NCBI GenBank assembly: GCA_001414485.1
Contig: LLEY01000290.1
Span: 1 to 48,853, forward strand
Direction of reading: 5' to 3'
Length of the DNA stretch: 48,853 bases
From: Calycina herbarum
Taxonomy: Eukaryota; Ascomycota; Leotiomycetes; Helotiales; Pezizellaceae
Below are positions 43,926 to 48,853 of this stretch, piece by piece. The position numbers and the translations under genes were made by a program. How positions within the stretch are numbered: the stretch's first letter is position 1; each line of letters starts with the position of its first letter. The notes beneath the pieces are model-generated. The model saw nothing but the letters and a program-made list of their open reading frames with translations, was not told where the DNA came from and did not search any database.

Positions 43926-44640
43926 ATAGTTAAATTACCTATACTTAGAAAACACCTAAGAACTAAAAGAAAATCTTAACTAGTACTTAGAGGAGCTTTA
44001 GAAGTTCTATTACTAAAACCTAGGTTTGTCTATATCTTATAGTTAGAAGAGAAGGCTTTAAAAAAGAAAGAATTAAGCTCGAGATTAGAATCGATAGAAT
44101 TAGATAAGACTACTAGCTAGGTAACCTCTATCTTCTTTTCTTTTCTTTTCTCTTATTCTTCTCTTTCTTTCTTCTCTTTCTTTCTTCTCTTTCTTTCTTC
44201 TCTTTCTTTCTTCTCTTTCTTTATATTCTTATCTAGCTTATTTAAGAACGAGAGCCTACGTTATAATATCTCTTATTTATACTTGTCTAAGAAACGCTAT
44301 AGTTTCCTAAGACGAAGAATCTTCGCTATTATCTTCTTCTTCTTAGCTTAAAGCTTCTTCTACTACTTATCGAAAGTTTTCTAGAAGTAAAGTAAGAGAG
44401 TTTTATTTCGTTTCTTAATATTATAAAGCTTATTATAGAGCGTATAAGTAGAATATTTATTACCTACTATAATATATTACTAAATTACCTCTTATAAGGT
44501 ATTTATATAACGAGTATAAAGTTATATTTCGTTACTAGTTTATTTAATTTATAGGAAAGCGTTAGTATAGTATCTCTTTAGTTTAAAATATAAAGTAGAA
44601 AGAGATATAATAAAAAGAAAAGAATGTCGCTAGTCTCTCT
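43926..44640. other. Unassigned RIP-type DNA with a minisatellite
   Basis: Follows the end of homology between the gypsy B copies. Apart from the pyrimidine minisatellite at 44159-44222, no coding motif, terminal repeat or similarity to other parts of the window was recognised. Confidence 0.4.
44159..44222. repeat. Pyrimidine minisatellite, 13-bp unit
   Basis: About five tandem copies of TTCTCTTTCTTTC, preceded by a looser TTTTC run from 44133. The strand asymmetry is complete (no purines in the plus strand over the array). Confidence 0.85.
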
Positions 44641-44882
44641 ACGATATTTCTTAGATTATACTTAGGTATAGAGATATACTAGTCTAAGAAGAGAATAGTA
44701 TTACGAATTATATTTTACGTAGTAAGTAGTCTAGATAGCGCTCTAATAGAATAAGATATAACGTCTAGGAAATAGAAGATAATATAGAAGAGAATTAGTA
44801 ATATAGAGGTATTTAAGAATTCTAAGATCTTATTATTAGAAGTTTATTAGAAACTACGTAATATATATCGCTTATATTACTA
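44641..44882 (+). mobile_element. 3' end and partial LTR of a gypsy C-family element
   Basis: Parallels 26525-26790: the same pre-LTR segment, purine tract AAGAAGAGAATAG and LTR start TATTACGAATT at 44699. Truncated near the GCGATATAAG palindrome, where LINE sequence begins. Confidence 0.6.
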
Positions 44883-44884
44883 GG

Positions 44885-45540
44885 CGATATAAGACTCTCT
44901 TTCTAAGTACTATAAGCGTTATTACTACTATTACTATCTCTTATCTAAACGTCTTCTTTACTTAGCTATTATTCTATATATACGCTACTTATTTCTCTTT
45001 CTTAAACTATATAACGATATCGCCGCTTTAGAGATTCCTTACTATAATAACTTCTACTCTATATCTACTTATATTTATAGCCTCTATTACCTCTTTTAGT
45101 AATAGCTTTTCCTTTCTCTTATCTATTTCTATCGTCTAGACTATAATTTCTCTTATATATTTAACTAGTATAATATATTCTCTTTATAACGTAGTCTCTC
45201 TCTATAGTTCTCTAGTCTTAACTCTCTCTGTCTACGTTAGAGCTCTTTTTTTTATATCTTCTATCTTCTTTATAATAATTATAAGCTTTTCTTATAAGAT
45301 TCTCCTAGTTATTATTTTATCTTCTCTCTTTCTTACTCTTCTATACTTAAGTATCTTCTTTACTACTTTAATAATTACTTTAATATCCTTTTTCTCTATT
45401 ACTAAGTTAAGTATTATTTAGATTAGACTCTTTTCTATCGCGTCTACGTAGTCTAGTACTCTCTTCTAATCTTTTATACTTCGCTCCTCGTTTATTATTA
45501 TACTATAGTTGTTTATTAACACTCTAAGAGAGAGAATAGA
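44885..45540 (-). pseudogene. LINE ORF1 fragment, minus orientation
   Basis: Minus-strand read-through gives a long, charged, coiled-coil-like stretch (KKILKYRRVRKREDKIITRR, then AIEKSLIQ upstream). It then gives SGDIVIQFKKEKQVAYIQ-like sequence, a pattern of Tad-type LINE ORF1 (SGD...F followed by a W/Y-rich segment). No start is seen. The 3' part (44893-45070) is mirrored by 45640-45828. Confidence 0.5.
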
Positions 45541-45639
45541 AGTTCCTTATAAGCTTTCTATCTCTCTACTACTACTACTACTATAATTACTTAATATAAT
45601 TATAAAGTGTTTTAATCTCTTTCTTAACTATCTAATAGT

Positions 45640-46070
45640 CGTCTAAATATATTTTAAGACTTTTAAGATTACTTTATTAATTTCGAAAGTTTTATAGTAA
45701 TATTATTATATAGTTTAAAAAAGAAAAATAGGTAGTATATATATAAGACGATAGCTAGATAAAGAAGACGTTTAGATAAGAGATAGTAATAGTAGTAAGA
45801 ACGCTTATAATACTTATAAAGAGAGTCTTAATAAATATACTCGAGAAAGAAATAGTAGATATATTATAAAGTATCTTATAAGCCTCTAATATAAAGGTAC
45901 TAAAGATTATATAGTAAGAGTGTAGATATAGAGAGTATTAGAGATAAGATAGACTAGCTCTATAGAACTATATATTAGAGATAGTAATAATTAAAGAGAT
46001 AAGAAAGCTCTACTTAAGAGAGATATTATAAAGAGTATAATACTTCTTATATAGAAGATATATGTTACGA
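45640..46070 (+). pseudogene. LINE ORF1 fragment, plus orientation
   Basis: Plus-strand read-through resumes the same ORF1: FKKEKQVVYIQDDSQIKKTF, then a helical segment, then IIKEIRKLYLREIL near 45990-46035. It ends where gypsy C begins at 46071. It lacks the N-terminal part held by the minus-orientation fragment. Confidence 0.5.
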
Positions 46071-48598
46071 ATCACGTGCTAGCACGTGAATGAGTGAAGT
46101 CCAGGCGACGCTCTAACAGGACAAGTACTATTTATAACTCTGATAGACGGAAAGGATTAGATATAGAAGGACATATAATCCTAAGGATCTTATTACAGTT
46201 ATATCACGTGACTTGGTCAGAAATGGATTACGAATTGCCTCTTCAAGTGGAATATAAATCACCACTATTAACAAGTTCATCAGAGTCGTCGGAATCAGTA
46301 TCCGACTTATCGGAGGTGGATCCGCGAATGCTTAAGCTAGAATAAGACGAGATATAGGCATTTATTAGAACCTTCGAAAGAGGGAATAGATAGGTATGTA
46401 TAGAAAACCAGAAACCTGATTTCTGGAGCCTATATTCCACTTAAGAAGTTAACCCTACTATCTTAACTACTTATAAGATAGTAAGGAATAATTAAGATCG
46501 AGTAACCATAGTTAGCTCTATTACTAGGAGGGAAACTATTAAGTTTAAGAAGCCGGGACCGGAACAGTCTATACTAAATAACTACCTAGAGAAGGGAGAT
46601 CTATAGAAGGTTACTAATTTGAGGAATAATACTACTAAGTAGTAGTAGTGTTACCTAGAAGGATTCGATAAATATAACAGATGTCCGAAGTTAGACATTA
46701 CTACCTACCTACCTAGTTAAGACTATAAGTTAGAAATTAACGAGAAATATTAGGTATTAAAGGTTAAAAAGGGGGTTATAATAGTATTTAAAAGATTAGG
46801 AGATTAGCGAATGTTCGAGGTTACTAAGGTAGACTCTTAAGCTAACCTAATCTAGGAATTCTATTAACTTATAAAAGATAAACAATAGACTATAGAGACA
46901 TTATATAGAGCAACTGTTAAATAGGTTCGGTACGAACCACGAGTATTATTAGACTAGTCTATAGAAAGACGTTTTATAGGAACTCTTCTAGAACCTAAGA
47001 GAACTGTAGAAGATAGTCTAATATACGAAGTAGCTTTTTCTAATAATAAAAAAGTAATATTCTTCCTAAGCTCTTAAAGAGAGTATAATAGTAAAAGCAG
47101 ATTCGAGGTTTATTATATTAAACTAGAAGACGACGCTACTATAGAAGAGTTAAACACTATATCTAGAGAAAATCAACTTATAGTAATAGCGAAAATAAGA
47201 GAAAAGGAACTCCGAGTCTTAATTGATTCTAGAGTAACAGGCAACTTTCTTTCCCTAGCAGCTTAGAAGAAGCTAAACGTCCTAATCAAAGGTATAAAGC
47301 TATACCGCTTAGGAGTGGTTAATAGAATAGACGTTATATACTAGGATAGAATTATTAATTAGTAAACTATTCCGATAAAGATTACTATCGAAGGACACTA
47401 CTTAGATATATAATTCGATATTATTAAAATAGGAAGTAAGGAAGCGATACTTAGTATACTATAGATTTAGGAATATAATCTAAATATTAACTAGAAGGCT
47501 CGAATAATAACCTTTAGTTGATATAATTACGTAGGTTTGTAATTATAACTATAAGGCTAGAACGAGGTTAGCGCCACCTCTTCTAAGACGCTAGAACACC
47601 TTACCTAGGGTCCTTCACAGGTTAGTAAGAAAGCTGATAACGAAATACCTATATAGTATAGAGAATTTAAGGCTTTGTTCGAAAACCTAGAAGACTTATA
47701 AGCCTTACTAGAACATCGCTTATAGGATTATAAGATTAAATTAAAAGAGGGTTATTACCTTAGAAAGTAGAAGCTTTGATTATATAACTAGAAAAACCTA
47801 TAGAGAATAGAAAGTTATATAAAAGAAGGTATTAAGAAAGAATATATTAAAAAATCTAAGTTACTAATTACTTTAAATATACTTATTATTATAAAAAAGG
47901 ACGACCTAGATAAGAGAGTATATATTAATTACTAAGAAGTAAATAACGCTACAGTTAAGAACGCTTATCCGTTGTCTAATAGCTAATACTTATAAGATAA
48001 GTTAAGTAAGGTAGTACGGTTTACGAAACTAGATCAACGAAACGCTTATAGACTTATATAAATAAAAGTCGGAAACGAATAGAAAATAGTATTTAACTTA
48101 CTATTAGGTCTCTATAAATACACGGTTATACTATTTAGACTATATAATATACTAGCTATATATTAGAGATAAAATAATAATATTCTAATCTTCTTAGAAA
48201 GAGAGGAAGAATACGAGGGATATATTAAAGAAGTTTTATAATAACTTATAAAAGTAAACTCTTAATTAAAACTCTTGAAGTATAAGTTTAAAGTAACTTA
48301 AACACTTTTCCTAGGTTAGGTATTTAGCTTAGGGAAAATAGAAATAGATCTAGCAAAAATCTAGGATATCTTAAACTAGAAATTACCTTAGAATATAAAG
48401 GATATATAGTTCTTCCTTAGATTTACGAACTTCTGTTACTCTTTTATTAGAGATTATATAAAGATTACTAAACTAATATTAGAACTAGTTAAGAAAGCTA
48501 TTAAGTTTATCTAGAGTAAACAGGTAGAGAACGCTTTTTAGAAGCTTAAGATGAAATTTATAGAAAAACCTATTTTATACGATTTCGACGTAGATAAG
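46071..48598 (+). mobile_element. Ty3/gypsy element gypsy C, 5' part through RT
   Basis: LTR-like start TGTTACGAATCACGTG at 46071. Gag ATG is probably at 46223 (MDYELPLQVEYKSPLL, a Ser/Glu-rich N-terminus). A long capsid-like stretch follows, then protease as LIDSRVTGNFLSLA (47219-47260, Gly of DSG changed to Arg). RT runs from IKKEYIKKSKL near 47835, through FTKLDQRNAYRLI (48018-48060), to FLRFTNFCYSFIRDY near 48415-48460. About 20 residues around the YLDD box are missing: the sequence jumps from the LTNAPATYQ region to NNILIF near 48177-48200. The first 370 bases retain many CA/TG dinucleotides. The rest is RIP-mutated. Cut at 48599 by a copia-1 LTR. Confidence 0.83.
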
Positions 48599-48853
48599 TG
48601 TTAAAATGGTCACGTAAGAGGGCAGAAGGCAGAAGTCAAGGGTATAAATTATGTGTATATGTGTGTGTGTGTATGTGTGTGTGTATGTGTGTGTGTGTAT
48701 GTGTGTGTGTCCTGGGTAGACGTCCCAGGACCTAGTTATATACACATGTGTATAAAGGACTCTTTGTATATACGTATACGGAATACGTATGCGGTGTACA
48801 AAGGACTCTTTGTATATACGTATACGGAATACGGATGCGGTGTACAAAGGACT
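48599..48853 (-). repeat. copia-1 LTR entering from the right edge
   Basis: Starts TGTTAAAATGGTCACGTAAGAGG and continues through a TG microsatellite (48654-48709), the CCCAGGACCTAGTTATATA block and at least two 46-bp hairpin units before the window ends. Preceded by ATAAG, the candidate target duplication. It may be a solo LTR or the start of a further minus-strand copia-1. Confidence 0.9.

Noticed and set aside
16826..48598. Mitochondrial DNA insertion, suggested by AT richness
   Set aside because: The sequence is filled with nuclear transposon motifs, and the bias is CpA-specific with CpG retained, as in RIP.

Overview
The window looks like chromosomal DNA of a filamentous ascomycete. It holds one small gene island (about 9.3-16.7 kb) with ordinary base composition, short GT-AG introns and typical fungal gene families. 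On both sides lies extremely AT-rich DNA made of dead transposons. Almost every CpA/TpG in those elements has become TpA, so Trp and Gln codons read as stops, ATG reads as ATA and Cys reads as Tyr. CpG is largely kept. This is the signature of repeat-induced point mutation (RIP). Motif calls in these regions come from reading through stops.

Left repeat block (1-9.3 kb): the 3' two thirds of a Ty1/copia element (copia-1) with its 3' LTR; a second copia family (copia-2) represented by gag and protease pieces; a complete Tc1-like DNA transposon sitting inside copia-2 gag with its TA duplication; and several copia-1 solo LTRs.

Gene island: (i) on the minus strand, a three-exon gene (9654-10226) for a 150-residue secreted, Kex2-site-containing, cysteine-rich protein of a beta/gamma-crystallin-like type; (ii) a broken HET-domain incompatibility gene (13353-14169, minus) with two Trp-to-stop changes and a frameshift; (iii) on the plus strand, an intact intron-less gene (14953-16071) for a secreted, heavily sequoned protein of the CrtC/AttH-fold family that contains fungal Diels-Alderases and kievitone hydratase. 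A 138-bp foldback element marks the right edge. Nothing shows that these genes form an operon-like cluster. Two secreted proteins and a dead self-recognition gene are what one expects of a fast-evolving, transposon-bounded pocket.

Right repeat block (16.7-48.9 kb): an internally deleted pogo element, a mariner-like transposase, a Fot1/pogo transposase with all three catalytic Asp changed to Asn, a complete Ty3/gypsy chromovirus with two LTRs (gypsy A, 20913-26524, minus), a LINE reverse-transcriptase relic, and a second chromovirus (gypsy B) in two copies of opposite orientation. Gypsy B copy 1 is invaded by a gypsy A solo LTR (TSD GCTAC). Copy 2 is invaded by a complete copia-1 (36878-42283, TSD TATAC). 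LINE ORF1 fragments in inverted orientation and a third gypsy family (gypsy C, 46071 onward) follow; gypsy C is itself cut by another copia-1 LTR at the window end. The layers date each other: gypsy B is older than copia-1 copy 2 and the gypsy A solo LTR, copia-2 is older than the Tc1 element and a copia-1 LTR, and gypsy C is older than the last copia-1 LTR.

I found no CRISPR array, rRNA or confident tRNA. I also found no clear evidence of a wholly new molecular system. The points most worth following are the hidden spliced secreted protein, the lone secreted CrtC/Diels-Alderase-type enzyme, the hairpin tandem array that varies in copy number in the copia LTR, and the DDE-less pogo derivative.
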